Shown here piece by piece: positions 23,785-34,930 of a DNA stretch of 64,000 bases. This DNA is from Channallabes apus. Its lineage: Eukaryota; Chordata; Actinopteri; Siluriformes; Clariidae. The notes beneath the pieces are model-generated. The model was not told where the DNA came from. It saw only the letters and a list, made by a program, of their open reading frames with translations, and did not search any database. Location: positions 6,551,967 through 6,615,966 of the forward strand of contig CM060113.1 of the NCBI GenBank assembly GCA_030522415.1. The letters run 5' to 3'. The position numbers were made by a program, and so were the translations under genes. Every line of letters starts with the position of its first letter. Position 1 is the first letter of the stretch.

Positions 23785-24300
23785 ATTTGTTTGAGCAGTA
23801 TCACACAAGAGGGAGTGCTGATGTCAAGAATATCAGCACTGTCTGATTATTGAAGATATCACAGCCAGTACTACAGTATGTAGCTAAAAGGTGAGAAGAA
23901 TAAGCCATGGAGGTTAGAAGCTAGATATCATTGTGTGAGAACTTAGTCATAGATAAAACACCACAGAGGCATTTACAGGCAAACTTTGAAGCAATTACTA
24001 AGGAGACAGTGTTGTTTAAGATGACAACATTATTGAATGTGTTTTCTTGCTAAAAGTGTATCGAATGTGAGTTTTGGCAGGCAGCTGCTCTCTTATCGGT
24101 ACTGCGGATCGAGCTACTTTCACTCATGCTTCGACTAACAGGTACTCTTATTAACCATGGTTAGAGCACCAGGGACTCAGAGTGATGCATTTAGTTAAAC
24201 GTCCCAGCGATGTTACTGTCTGTTATCAGCACTTGTGGAACACCTCTCGTCCAATCAGATTACCTCGTCGTAACCAACTCATATATCATATATAAAGTAT
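23785..24300 (+). repeat. Dispersed DNA-transposon-like repeat, copy B
   Basis: This shares ordered blocks with 140-1290: GAGCAGTATCACAC, AATAAGCCATGGAGG, TTACTAAGGAGACAGTG, TTTTGGCAGGCAGCTGCTCTC and TCGTCCAATCAGATT. A hairpin lies at about 23815-23845 (GTGCTGAT against ATCAGCAC). Divergence is considerable, so both copies are old. It carries TACAGTA at 23872. Confidence 0.55.
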
Positions 24301-25056
24301 GTATATGTATAATATAAACACATTTTTAAAAATTTCATATTTATTTTTATATTTTTATAATATATGCTGTACTACGTGCTGAACTCTACATATTCTTTGC
24401 AAAATTTTGAGTACTCTCTCATGTACTGTACACAAATAGACCTTGATACTTTTTCTCTGTAATTACCTGGCCAGATTGGCTATTTGAGATGAAAACAAAC
24501 TTAAGGGATTGTTCAAGGACTGCAGGACCACATGATATTATTGTACCTTGTTTGAAACTGTAAGCACCGAGGACACATGATTAGCATTTTTCAGTGTCAG
24601 TCAGATGGCCTCTTTGTGTGAAAAGCTGTCACTTCGAAAGTACCAGATTGTCTGTTTTTTTTTTTTTTTTTGGTGAGATGAGATTTTGTAAGATTGGAAG
24701 TATGTGTGAAGTCTGTTTCTAAGGACTATTTCAGATATTAGAATTAACGTCTGTAGATGGACACCGTACAGCTGCTACACGTCATAAATTGATGACCAGG
24801 AAACTAAAATGCAAAGAAAATGAACTGTATGCTTTCAAATGCTGTGTAGAAAACATGACAGGGTCTGGACAAAGGATACATTCATTGGCAAGCCTTAGCT
24901 GAGCACATATTGTGTAGTTTGGTTCTTCTGAAAGCTTTGTTTTGGCTAAAAAGTGGTTGCTAGCTAGTTTCGTCAGATTAAAGAGATGACAAGAAACAAA
25001 TGAGCATACGGATTGCTCGAGAGGGAAAATTATTTATAATCGAATCTTTATCTAGC
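24301..25056. other. No gene seen; AT-rich DNA
   Basis: Spacer between repeat copy B and the inverted SINE, with a T run at 24656-24671 and one TACTGTA at 24424. Confidence 0.35.
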
Positions 25057-25437
25057 GGCACGGTGGTGTAGTGGTTAGCACTGTCGCCTTGCACCTCCTA
25101 GGGTCTGGGTTCGATTCCCCGGCCAGGCTCGATTCCCAGTGCATGGAGTTTGCATGTTCTCCCCGTGCTTGGTGGGTTTCCTCCGGGTACTCCGGTTTCC
25201 TCCCACAGTCCAAAGACATGCAGATTAGGCTAATTGGCGTTCCCAAATTGACCGTAGTGTGTGAATGAGTGTGTGAATGTGCGTACATGTGTGTGCCCTG
25301 CGATGGATTGGCACCCTGTCCAGGGTGTACCCCGGCTTGTGCCCTAAGCCTCCTGGGATAGGCTCCAGGCCCCCGGGGAATCGAACCCGGACCCTGGAGG
25401 TGCAAGGCGACAGTGCTAACCACTACACCACCGCGCC
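25057..25437 (+). mobile_element. Family 1 SINE with an inverted second head at its end
   Basis: The left end is a complete tRNA-like head with an A-box (TGGTGTAGTGG, 25064-25074) and a B-box (GGTTCGATTCC, 25108-25118). The usual body follows to GATAGGCTCCAGGCCCCC near 25376. Instead of the normal AATACAGGATAAAGCGG end, the sequence turns into the reverse complement of the head (25373-25437), with an inverted B-box and A-box. The two heads pair over about 63 bp. The junction is GCCCCCGGGGAATCG. No target duplication is evident. Frames across it are repeat artefacts. Confidence 0.9.
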
Positions 25438-27000
25438 CCCTCCTGATTTCTTCCAGTTAAATAAAAAAAAAAAGTAACAACAAATGTTTCACTGCTACAG
25501 GCTGCCTTAGGCTTTTAGGTTTTTTTTATAAACTCCTTGTTCATGTACAGTAACAACCTCGGCAGCAACCTCATTTCCCCTCTCGTCTATTCCTACAGTA
25601 CCGCTCAGCATCACCAGTACTGTATACTAATCACTCACCTGATCATCTCTCATCACCTGCACCTGGTTCTCAATGGTTCATGCCTTAAGTTACTACTTCA
25701 TAGGTCACTGTGTGGCTTAACAAACAAAAACCATTCCTCTGAAGCGGCTCAGGTACAGGACTGAAAATCAGCGGCAAAAAACTTGGCAAAAATGAGAGCT
25801 TAGAAAGTCCTTCAGAAAGCCTCGAGAGCTATTCCATAAGACTACATTAAAAATACAAGAAATCCTGTCTCTTTGGAAGCAAAATATGAAGAAATGTGGG
25901 GCACTTGAGACTTTTGCACAGTACTGTACTTACATACTTTAGTAGCAGCCTCTCATTGTTGATGTACAGTACCTTCTTTCTCTTTTCTGTTAAAGGATGT
26001 TTCTTAGAAATGAAAAGGGAAAGAAATGGAGAAATCCTGAAAATGTAAAAAGGAGCTTTGTGCTTTGGCATCACTATAAATACCGGCTAACACAATTTCT
26101 AGTCTCCATTCTATTTTTTTTTCCTTTCCATTTTGCATGGAGACACAGTACTGAATTGCCTCTACTTGTGAATGAGTGTGTGAATAGTCATTTGTAATGG
26201 ATGTACAGTACAGTAGTCCCACCTCATGCAGCTTTCCTGGGATAATCTCCAGCTCCACCCTGACCAGGATAGGATAAGTTCAAACGAGCGATGGATGAAT
26301 TCAGAGCTGCATCCTTGATTCATTTAGTAATTGATACGTATGACATGTTTTCCATTAAGGACTCGCTCTTCAGCGATGAAGAACACGGCTGTGTTAATAG
26401 ATGGCGCCGTGCCCTTGATCACAGAGGTAATTGAATTTCCGTCTAGCCTATCAGAATTCATTAAGACGTTCAGTATTAACATTCCCAGTTTCTTATGGCA
26501 ACCAGAAATCTGTCACCTGTTTCATATAAAACTGCAAATGTTTATGGTGACTTGAATACAGGCGGAATGAAAGATGTAGTGAAACCGCTTTGAACCGTTG
26601 TGTCTTAAGCTGTGGTGTAAAATTGTGTGTTTTACATCCTGCAACTGAAACAGTAGTATTAAGAAAAACAATATAAGTATAAAATATAAATAAGAATTTA
26701 AGGACTCATGCTGAGGCACTGCTGCTCCTGACTGTAAGAACATTTCGATTATATGTTGCAGATGGTTTACTGACTACGATGAGAGACATACTGTAAGAGT
26801 GGCATACAGTACGTGGTTCCAGAATTGTTTCCAGTTTATAAGCCACATGACGTGTCGAACACTTTTTAGTGGCTGATATGATGTACAGTATATGTGGTTG
26901 TTGGTGTGTCCTTGGAAATTCATATGCATGTTTTTGAAGCTGCTTTCATTGTATATTCATTTTGTGGTGAAGTACCCATGTTTGAAAATCAGAAATGGTT
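25438..27000. other. No gene; dense in TACWGTA sites
   Basis: AT-rich DNA without recognised coding or transposon sequence. Ten TACWGTA sites fall here (25546, 25594, 25618, 25922, 25965, 26204, 26209, 26789, 26805, 26884), two of them overlapping as TACAGTACAGTA. Confidence 0.6.
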
Positions 27001-27016
27001 TTGTACTGACTCAATA

Positions 27017-27240
27017 TTGTTGGTCGTTCAGTTGTGCCCGCTGAGAGGTCGACCATCCGATCTGAGCAACAACTTGGCATTGGGTTTAGACCAGATGCCC
27101 TTCCAGAGGCAACCCACCCACTTTATCCGGGCTTGGGACCAGCACAGGACCCAGTGACTGGGGATTGGGCACTGGGTGGGAATCGAACCGTGTCCTTCCG
27201 CATGGCAGGCGAGAAACCTACCACTGAGCCACCAATGCCG
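27017..27240 (-). mobile_element. tRNA-derived SINE (family 2), full length, 16-bp target duplication
   Basis: TTGTACTGACTCAATA flanks the element exactly on both sides (27001-27016 and 27241-27256). Read on the minus strand, the head has an A-box (TGGCTCAGTGG) and a B-box (GGTTCGATTCC), followed by the body AGTGCCCAATCCCCAG, AAGCCCGGATAAAGTGGG and GAAGGGCATCTGG, and a short tail of ACCAACAAT. This is a Pol III-transcribed, LINE-mobilised SINE. Its intact duplication makes it a good reference copy. Confidence 0.95.
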
Positions 27241-27256
27241 TTGTACTGACTCAATA

Positions 27257-29400
27257 ATGAAGTCATAAAAAATCTATAACAGAGTTTGTAAGAAATACGA
27301 AGGGTGCCTAAGATGTTTTCACAGTACTGTATACAGTATGAAAGAAATTATTCACTTTCTCAATAATACTGTATATTCAATGTTTATGGTTCTGTAGAAT
27401 TTCTAGTTCATTAAAAATTGATAAAACGTAATGAAATATGTAATATTGACAACACAAGTACAGTATGTCAGATTGTTTTTGTATCCTTTCCACTGAAACC
27501 TGTGTTTACATGACATGTGATCTCTTATGGATTCGATCCAACCCAGCAGGAACCCTAAGGTTGTATGACCATTGTAAACAATTCGCAATGATGAATGAAC
27601 TTTGCAATGATGTTTAACACCAGGATAACATTATTTTTAATAGTTAAAATTACTTAGTTACTTAACATAATTGCTTACTTTAAATGAAACAATTAAAGAA
27701 GTGTTGATGCTGATTAGCATCCATTCGCCCAATTTCGGGCCACGTCTATGGTTCTTAAGTTAAGTTTCTAACAGGGTTAGAAACAACAGCTTCCCACACA
27801 CAGCGTGTGTATCTCATGTCATGCAAATCTAAGTGTTGTAATGTTACCACTCTCGAGAAATATTACCACGAGGTGCATCTTATCTAACGAATTAGTCTAC
27901 TGTAATGCTTTTGCAACTGCATCACGTCTGCTTTTACAAAAGAGGTTTCAGACATTAAATGTTTTTTAATTTTTACTTTCCAGTTTAATATTAATTTGCT
28001 GTTGTCTGGTATTTTTGTGGCACTTGATGTCATGTACAGTATGCACGTTTAAATGTGCTACGAACTATGTCATAAAAAAGCCTTTTCGGAAATAATTACA
28101 GCAAAATGTTTAATGTGTCATGAAGTTCCAAGTTGACTACAAACGGAGTCAGGAACGGAGAAAAGACTAATAGTTTAAGCGCACAGGTCACTGATTAAAC
28201 GATGATCTGTAGTAATTTCAGGAAGCTGATCTCCTTTTCCTCAGGGCACAACTAATTGAATGAGGTCAAATTGATTTCTTTCTTTTTTTCCCTCCACTTC
28301 TTTTCCTCTTCAAAGTCCAGAGCAGATAGGTCAGATAGCACCCCTCCGACTGTGCTAATTAAGTCTAGACAAAACATCCAGTTTGTTTTGGTCTGCCTGC
28401 AGTGGTGTGCATGTGCTGTGCCTCTGATCTGTTGGCATGTTAGCTCACTCTGGGTTCATTTTTATAGTGAGTTTTAAGCTCTTTAAAGAAATGAAGAAAG
28501 CGGTTGATTTTTGATTAAATCCAAGAGAGCAAAGCTGACCGTGGTGTCTGAACAGGAGGAGGCGTGGCATTCTGTTTCTTCTCTGCCAATCACAGCTATG
28601 CATGCTCGTATATGCAGAAGAGGGTGGATAGAGCTTCTTTTTGTGCGTGTTACAGTAAGCTGCTTTGTGATGCATCTTGAGGTAAGGTTTAAAAAGATGC
28701 ATTGGACTAGCTTCACATACTGTATCTTAGAAGAAGCATGTTTTAGAATTCACGATCTCCATTTAGTTCTAACCAATAGAAGAGAATAGCATGGACTATG
28801 AAGGGAATTGGCAAAAAAATTCTTGTCATTATTTTAATATTCTAATCAGCCAGGATGAAGAAGCGTATTTCAAATTTCCTGTTAGATGCTAGACATTGGT
28901 TTCATCTCCAGGAACAAAGACCTAAACCGCATGGCATCATACTGTATACTGTATGAAAAGGAAGAGTTTTTATTTGTCCATGCTAGCTGCAGCTGTGTTA
29001 GTGAAAGACTTCCTGGACGTCACTTTTTAAGGAGGCGTGTAACACCTGCCAGAGTAATAACCCACAGCCCACTAACGTAATACAATTCTGCAGCTTTTAA
29101 TGCAATAATCCTGCAAACATAATCAATTTATTATGTTTTTATTTAATACCAGTGGCTACTGTATAATGTTTTTTTTACATTTATTTTTGTACTTTTGTGG
29201 GGTTATTACATTAAAAGCTACAGATTTGTATTACATTTGTAGGCAGTTATTACTGTAATGTACATTGACAGATGTTTGAAGGGGCTCTTGTTTATTTATT
29301 TTCTTTATTTTACGGTTTATTGCAGCCTTCGTTAAAGGTAAATCACCTGACCTGCACTTTTAAAAATGCATTAAGAGTTTTTATTTGGCACAACTTTGAT
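27257..29400. other. No gene; densest TACWGTA cluster
   Basis: No exon or named transposon. TACWGTA sites at 27325, 27332, 27367, 27459, 27898, 28035, 28651, 28718, 28940, 28947, 29157 and 29251. The pairs 27325/27332 and 28940/28947 are back to back. Confidence 0.6.
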
Positions 29401-29404
29401 TAAA

Positions 29405-32400
29405 AAGATGTGACAGAAGTGCGGGTGGTTGACGTATTTTATTGATGACAAAACAAGAAACATGCAAGTCAACCCGCGGCGAAGAACAAAGAAGCGTCGA
29501 GGGAAACGCGGCGGCGTCCGTAACAGAATGAGAGAACAAGCTCATCGCACCCCTCTGCCGAGTATCCTGCTGGCTAATGTACAGTCACTGGAGAATAAGC
29601 TTGATGACCTCAGAGCCAGAGTTACTTTCCAGCGAGATATCAGGGATTGTAATCTTCTGTGCTTTACAGAAACATGGCTGACCCCCATTGTGCCGGACCG
29701 AGTCGTAACCCCATCGGACTCATTCTCTGTGTTCCGCATGGACAGGACGGCAGAGTCTAACAAAGCTAAAGGTGGAGGTGTGTGCTTCATGGTCAACAAG
29801 AAGTGGTGCGATGCCAGGAGTGTTTCCATTCTCTCCAGTAGCTGCTCGCCTCATTTGGAATATCTGAGTGTTAAATGTCGTCCTTTCTACCTGCCTCGCG
29901 AGTTCACCTCGGTCATTGCCACGGCGGTCTACATCCCACCCCACGCGGACACAGGCACTGCTCTGTCTGAACTACATGATGTGCTGAGTGAGTTCCAAAA
30001 CAAACACCCGGACGCAGCGCACATTGTAGCAGGTGACTTTAATAAAGCGAACCTCAGACAGGTTATGCCAAACTTTCACCAACATGTTACATGTCCGACA
30101 AGGGGACTCAACATTCTGGACCACTGTTACACACCATACAAGCGGGGCTACAAAGCTGTTTCACATCCAGCATTCGGGAAATCAGACCACAACGCCATTT
30201 TCCTCATACCGGAATATCAACAAAGCTTTCGTCGTGAAGCTCCGGTCATGAGGGAGGTGCAACGCTGGTCTGCCCAATCAGAAGCTACGCTACAGGACGC
30301 GCTCGATGACGTAGATTGGGACATGTTCCGAGCCTGCGCAGTAGACATCAACGAGTTTGCGGATGTAGCAGTTAGCTTCGTTAGCACGCTCGTAAATGAA
30401 GTTGTCCCGACAGTGAGGTTCAAATCGTTTCCGAACCAGAAGCCTTGGGTAGACCGATCGATCCGCGATGCTGTGAATGCCCGGACCGCTGCTTATAATG
30501 CCGCACTCATTAGCGGCGATATGAGCGCATACAAAGCGGCTTCTTATAGCGTCAGGCGAGCGGTGAGGGAAGCAAAGGGGCGGTTCCGACAGCGAACTGA
30601 ATCACACTTCCATCAGGGTGACACACGCCGCATGTGGCACGGATTACGCACAATCACGGACTACAAGGTTGCCAAAGACACCACGACGATCGTCGCCGAC
30701 TCTGCATTCGCCAACGAGCTGAACGCATTCTTCGCCCGGTTCGAGGTTAGCCAGGCGGCTAATGCTAGCAGCCTGCTGACTGAGAGTGATGACGTCATCA
30801 GCGAGGATTGCGTCATCAGCATCGCAGAGCACGACGTTCGCACGGCGCTGAGGAGGGTGAACACCAGGAAAGCGGCGGGTCCAGATGGCATCTCTGGGCG
30901 CCTGCTGCGCTGCTGCGCTGACCAGCTGTCAGGGGTGTTCACCTGTATCTTTAATGAGTCCCTGGCGAAGTCTGTGGTCCCGGCGTGTTTCAAGAGATCC
31001 ACCATTGTCCCCGTGCCCAAGACCAACAAACCCTCATGCCTGAATGACTACCGGCCTGTTGCACTGACATCGATGGTCATGAAGGTATTTGAGGGTCTGC
31101 TAAAAAACATCATCTCCTCCTCCATCCCCAGCTCCATAGATCCACTTCAGTTCGCCTACCGCCCCAACAGATCCACAGAGGATGCCATCTCCCATGTTCT
31201 GCACACCACTCTCAGCCACGTGGACAAGATGCAAGGTAACTATGTGAGATTGCTTTTTATAGATTACAGCTCTGCCTTCAACACAATAGTGCCTAACAGA
31301 CTGTTCACAAAGCTGAGAGATCTAGGACTTAACAAACGCTTGTGTGCCTGGGTGTTGGACTTCCTCTCGGACAGATCTCAAGCGGTGAGAGTGGGCAAGT
31401 GCTTCTCCAGCAGCATCACCATCAACACAGGTGCTCCACAGGGATGTGTTCTCTCTCCACTGCTATACTCTCTCTACACTTCAGACTGTGTGGCCATGTT
31501 CGACTCCAACACCATCGTTAAGTTTGCTGACGATACGGTGGTGCTGGGCTTCATCTCCAACAACGATGAGTCGGCCTACATAGATGAAGTGGAGAACCTG
31601 GCACTATGGTGTGAAGAAAACTGCCTCCGACTGAACGTCAGTAAGACGAAGGAGCTGGTGGTGGACTTCAGAAGGGGACAACTGGACCACAAACCCCTCA
31701 TCATCAATGGAGCTCCAGTGGAGAGGGTGAGCAGCTTTAAGTACTTGGGCGTCCACATCTCAGAGGATCTGACATGGACTGAGCATATCTGTGCTCAGAC
31801 GAAAAGGGCAAAGCAGCGTCTGTACCACCTGAGGCAGTTGAGGAAGTTTGGGGTTTCCCCTGCTGTCCTTAAGGCTTTCTACTCGGGTGCTGTTGAGAGC
31901 ATCCTAACACAGAACATTTCATCCTGGTTTGGGAATAGCTGTGTACAGGACAGGAAAGCCCTCCAGAGAGTGATCCGGGCAGCTGAACGCTGCTGCAGGT
32001 TAACTCTCCCCTCCATGCAGGACATCTACACCAGGAGATGTAAAACCAGGGCAGCTCGTATCATTAAGGACTTGTCGCACCCCAATAACGGACTGTTCAA
32101 ACTTCTGCATTCAGGCAGAAGGTTCCGGGTCATTATGGCCAAAACGGAGAGACTCAGGAGGAGTTTTTATCCACAGGCGATTAGACTCCTCAACCATGAT
32201 GGGCCACTCTCCCATTCATAGGACTGGTAACAGTTCACCCACACACTGCTGTGCTGACATTCCACACTGCACACTGCACTTTAGTCTGGACTGTAAGCAT
32301 CACTTGCACTAACACCTTTATCCTGCTCAGATACACACTTTATTATTATGTTTACATTTGCACCTTTTTTTTTTTTTTTTTTTTTCCCTCTATTTCTATT

Positions 32401-32545
32401 TATAGATTATTTCTTTTGTTTCTTGTTATTTGCACAAAGTAGGAGCGGTTCAGGATACATTTCACTGCGTGTTGTACTTGTATAACTATGCATGTGACAA
32501 ATAAAGAATCTTGAATCTTGAATCTTGAATCTTGAATCTTGAATC
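29405..32545 (+). mobile_element. CR1/L2-group LINE with intact ORF and (TTGAATC)n tail
   Basis: The element consists of a short leader, one long ORF (29429-32221), a 3-prime UTR of about 285 bp and a tail of about five TTGAATC units (about 32507-32545) with no poly(A). A short 3-prime tandem tail instead of poly(A) is characteristic of CR1/L2-group LINEs. The exact left boundary and target duplication are not evident, so 5-prime truncation is possible. No TACWGTA lies within it. Preservation of the ORF suggests a young insertion. Confidence 0.9.
29429..32221 (+). CDS. LINE ORF2: apurinic-type endonuclease plus reverse transcriptase
   Basis: The uninterrupted 930-codon frame encodes the protein for target-primed reverse transcription in the nucleus. 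The N-terminal endonuclease shows LLANVQSLENKL (metal-binding Asn), CFTETWL (Glu), VAGDFN and later SDHNAIF, the order of the APE-like fold. The central reverse transcriptase shows FIDYSSAFNTIVP (first Asp), TGAPQGCVLSPLL and KFADDTVVLG (catalytic Asp pair), followed by a C-terminal region with SFKYLGVHI and FYPQAIRLL. The start is the first ATG; the basic stretch at residues 18-32 precedes the endonuclease. Length and layout fit L2/Rex1-like fish LINEs. No separate ORF1 is seen. All catalytic residues appear present, so it may encode active enzyme; activity is inferred, not shown. Confidence 0.93.
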   Translation: MTYFIDDKTRNMQVNPRRRTKKRRGKRGGVRNRMREQAHRTPLPSILLANVQSLENKLDDLRARVTFQRDIRDCNLLCFTETWLTPIVPDRVVTPSDSFSVFRMDRTAESNKAKGGGVCFMVNKKWCDARSVSILSSSCSPHLEYLSVKCRPFYLPREFTSVIATAVYIPPHADTGTALSELHDVLSEFQNKHPDAAHIVAGDFNKANLRQVMPNFHQHVTCPTRGLNILDHCYTPYKRGYKAVSHPAFGKSDHNAIFLIPEYQQSFRREAPVMREVQRWSAQSEATLQDALDDVDWDMFRACAVDINEFADVAVSFVSTLVNEVVPTVRFKSFPNQKPWVDRSIRDAVNARTAAYNAALISGDMSAYKAASYSVRRAVREAKGRFRQRTESHFHQGDTRRMWHGLRTITDYKVAKDTTTIVADSAFANELNAFFARFEVSQAANASSLLTESDDVISEDCVISIAEHDVRTALRRVNTRKAAGPDGISGRLLRCCADQLSGVFTCIFNESLAKSVVPACFKRSTIVPVPKTNKPSCLNDYRPVALTSMVMKVFEGLLKNIISSSIPSSIDPLQFAYRPNRSTEDAISHVLHTTLSHVDKMQGNYVRLLFIDYSSAFNTIVPNRLFTKLRDLGLNKRLCAWVLDFLSDRSQAVRVGKCFSSSITINTGAPQGCVLSPLLYSLYTSDCVAMFDSNTIVKFADDTVVLGFISNNDESAYIDEVENLALWCEENCLRLNVSKTKELVVDFRRGQLDHKPLIINGAPVERVSSFKYLGVHISEDLTWTEHICAQTKRAKQRLYHLRQLRKFGVSPAVLKAFYSGAVESILTQNISSWFGNSCVQDRKALQRVIRAAERCCRLTLPSMQDIYTRRCKTRAARIIKDLSHPNNGLFKLLHSGRRFRVIMAKTERLRRSFYPQAIRLLNHDGPLSHS

Positions 32546-34108
32546 AATATCATGGGTCAATATACACAGGTTGGCAATGTTAATTAACTGTTAATACTAC
32601 ATGTGAGGGAGGTTTGAGAGTGATTTGCTTAGGTTCCAGTCCTGTGGCAGCACCTCCGGTCAACATTCACACACACGTATAAAATGTTCAAAGTCTGGTA
32701 TACAGTATTGTATGTGTGTGTGGAGTGAGGAGAAGTTCACAATCCAAAACAGCTCTGAGACAAAATCGCGTCCATTCAAGCGCACAGTAAACACCATGTA
32801 GCATTGTCCTCCTCTGAGGTCTTTCCCTTTAAATGAGGTCAGCTGACCCAGCTGTGTCACCGAGATTCCCCTTGCAATTTAAATGTGCAGTCTCATGATA
32901 GTATAATGCGGAACCAAAACAGCAAACCTTTATGTTTGGTTTCTATGCTTTAAATTGTATCAGATGTGTATAAGACTCACTTTGTCAGACTTACAAACGA
33001 ATCTGACTTACGAACAAGCTTCCCAGAACAGAACTTGTTTGTAAGTTGGGGACTACTGAATTATTATTTTTTACTATATAAATAATATCTATCACTCCAT
33101 GCTGGTGCATATATACCACGTAAAATAAATTGCAGCTTCAGTTACAGCAGGAGAGTTAGAGTAGCACACATGGTACTGTAAGTACCACTCGCATGTGTAA
33201 CGCCCGTCAGATGAAGATGATAAAAAGAAGGTGTACAGGGGATCCCTTTAACCAGAATGTACGTCTCAAAGTGAGCTAGCTAGCGACGTGCTAGAAACTA
33301 ACTTCAACTGCGACTTCAACTAACTGAGCGAAAAAGAAAAAAAAAAACATTCGGTGATACAATGTTGAAAATGTCAAAACAGTGCCTGAGATAAATTTCT
33401 AGTTTATACAACTGTTATACTGCACTTGAAACCCTTTTTGTTTTTTGTTCTGCTAAAAGCATGAACCACAGCTCGAAGTATTCACTGTCAGGACAGTCTC
33501 ATGAAAAAGAACAAGGCTAGCCGTTACCGAAGCGTTAGCCGCGGGGCTCCCGCTCCTCGTATTCTCTGTCCTCGTTGTCAGTGAGACACAACCAACTTCT
33601 TTCGAGTCACGTTGAGCGGATTTTTTTGTTGTTGTTTGTATTCAGCTTCAGGGTCACCAGACGAGGACATGTTGTTAGGAAATATTATTGGTTTATCGTG
33701 CTGGGATACATTTCTACTACGTCTCATTCTTTGTGCTGCGGGCTCAATTTTTGTTTTTATCATTTTTCTATTTTCTAGTTGCTTCAGGTTTAGACGGGTT
33801 ATGAGGGGCACAGCAATACTTATCCTTACTTATTTCAGATTTGTTATCATTACAGGGATAAAATACTTTTTCTTTTCTTTTTTTTTTTTTCATTTTAAAT
33901 CTCAAGGTTCACAAACTTGTTCTCACAAACTCTTTAGCTCAGTAAACAACAGGAAAGTGAGTGAAGCTGTGGTTTAAGTGCTCGGCTATATAACTGGGCA
34001 CACGGTAACGTAGCGTGACTCGGCCGCTCTCCCACACTTTTCAGCTACAGAGAGGAGTTATCCCAGGTGAAACAGTTAAAAAGACTTTTATTTTTCTTTC
34101 TTTCCACA
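32546..34108. other. No gene; contains a pogo-like end fragment
   Basis: Near 32985-33058 ACTTACGAACAAG and ACTTGTTTGTAAGTTGGGG resemble the end of another fish pogo-type element; no partner end was found. TACWGTA sites at 32701 and 33174. No coding exon recognised. Confidence 0.4.
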
Positions 34109-34126
34109 ACTGTTCTCTTTTTAAAT

Positions 34127-34275
34127 AACTTTCTTTCGGCTGCTCCTGTCGAGGCGTCGCCACAGCGGACCATCTGATCCGCACTACAACTTAACTGTCT
34201 TGCCTTTCCTGACACAACACTGGCACTGGGTAGTCTGGGGTGGGGCAACACACAGACGGCAGGACTTGAACCTGG
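34127..34275 (-). mobile_element. tRNA-derived SINE (family 2), 5-prime truncated at the B-box
   Basis: Flanking duplications of 18 bp (34109-34126 and 34276-34293, starting ACTGTTCTCTT) differ at one base. On the minus strand the copy starts at the B-box region (GGTTCAAGTCC) and runs to GGAGCAGCCGAAAG at its tail. The A-box half is absent, so the copy arrived truncated at insertion. Confidence 0.88.
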
Positions 34276-34293
34276 ACTGTTCTCTTATTAAAT

Positions 34294-34930
34294 GTTTTTC
34301 TTTAATGTTCTAATCTTTCTTTTTTTCTTTCTGTCTTGATAAAATAACATCCAATCTTTCTTTCTTTTTTATGTTTTTTAATGTATCCTTTATTTACTTT
34401 TTAATTTCTTCCTTGATGTTATTCAAGCCTGTAAACCACAGGTAAAATAACAGCCTTAGTTTCTTCTTTTTTTTTATTTATTTTTTTTATTTTCCTTTTT
34501 TGTTTTGTCTGTTTGTTTGTTTCTTTCTTTATATAAAAAACTTTTAATTACCAAGGACACAACAGCATTTTCTTCTTGTTTTGATAATTTAAGCCTTTAA
34601 ACAATAGAGAAAATAATATTAGCATTCATTCTTTCTTTTCTCTTTCATTCTTTTTTACATTTTTTTCCCAGTCTTTCTTTCTTTCTGATAATTAAGTGTT
34701 ATAACAATTGACCCTTTTTACCCTTCATTCAATGTGTTTGTATGAATTATTTAAATTTTTTCTTCTTTTCTTTTTTTGCTTTGTTGTTCTTTTTTTCTTT
34801 TTTCCTTGATGATAATTAAGCAAAAAAGAAATAAAGAAAATTCTACCCTCTTTTTTCAGTTTCCCCCCCCAATGGTTATCTTCCTTCCTTCCTTCCTTCC
34901 TTCCTTCCTTCCTTCCTGGTCTCTTTCTAT
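34294..34930. repeat. Pyrimidine-rich low-complexity tract
   Basis: The plus strand is dominated by TTTC, TTTTCTT and TTTTT runs, ending in (CTTC)n at about 34882-34917. No gene. Confidence 0.8.

Noticed and set aside
25057..25125. tRNA gene candidate (A-box and B-box present)
   Set aside because: The cloverleaf is not complete and the same head recurs in several SINE copies with target duplications, so this is a SINE promoter.
25052..25423. Open frames through the inverted SINE on both strands
   Set aside because: They follow SINE sequence found elsewhere in the window and show no protein family pattern.
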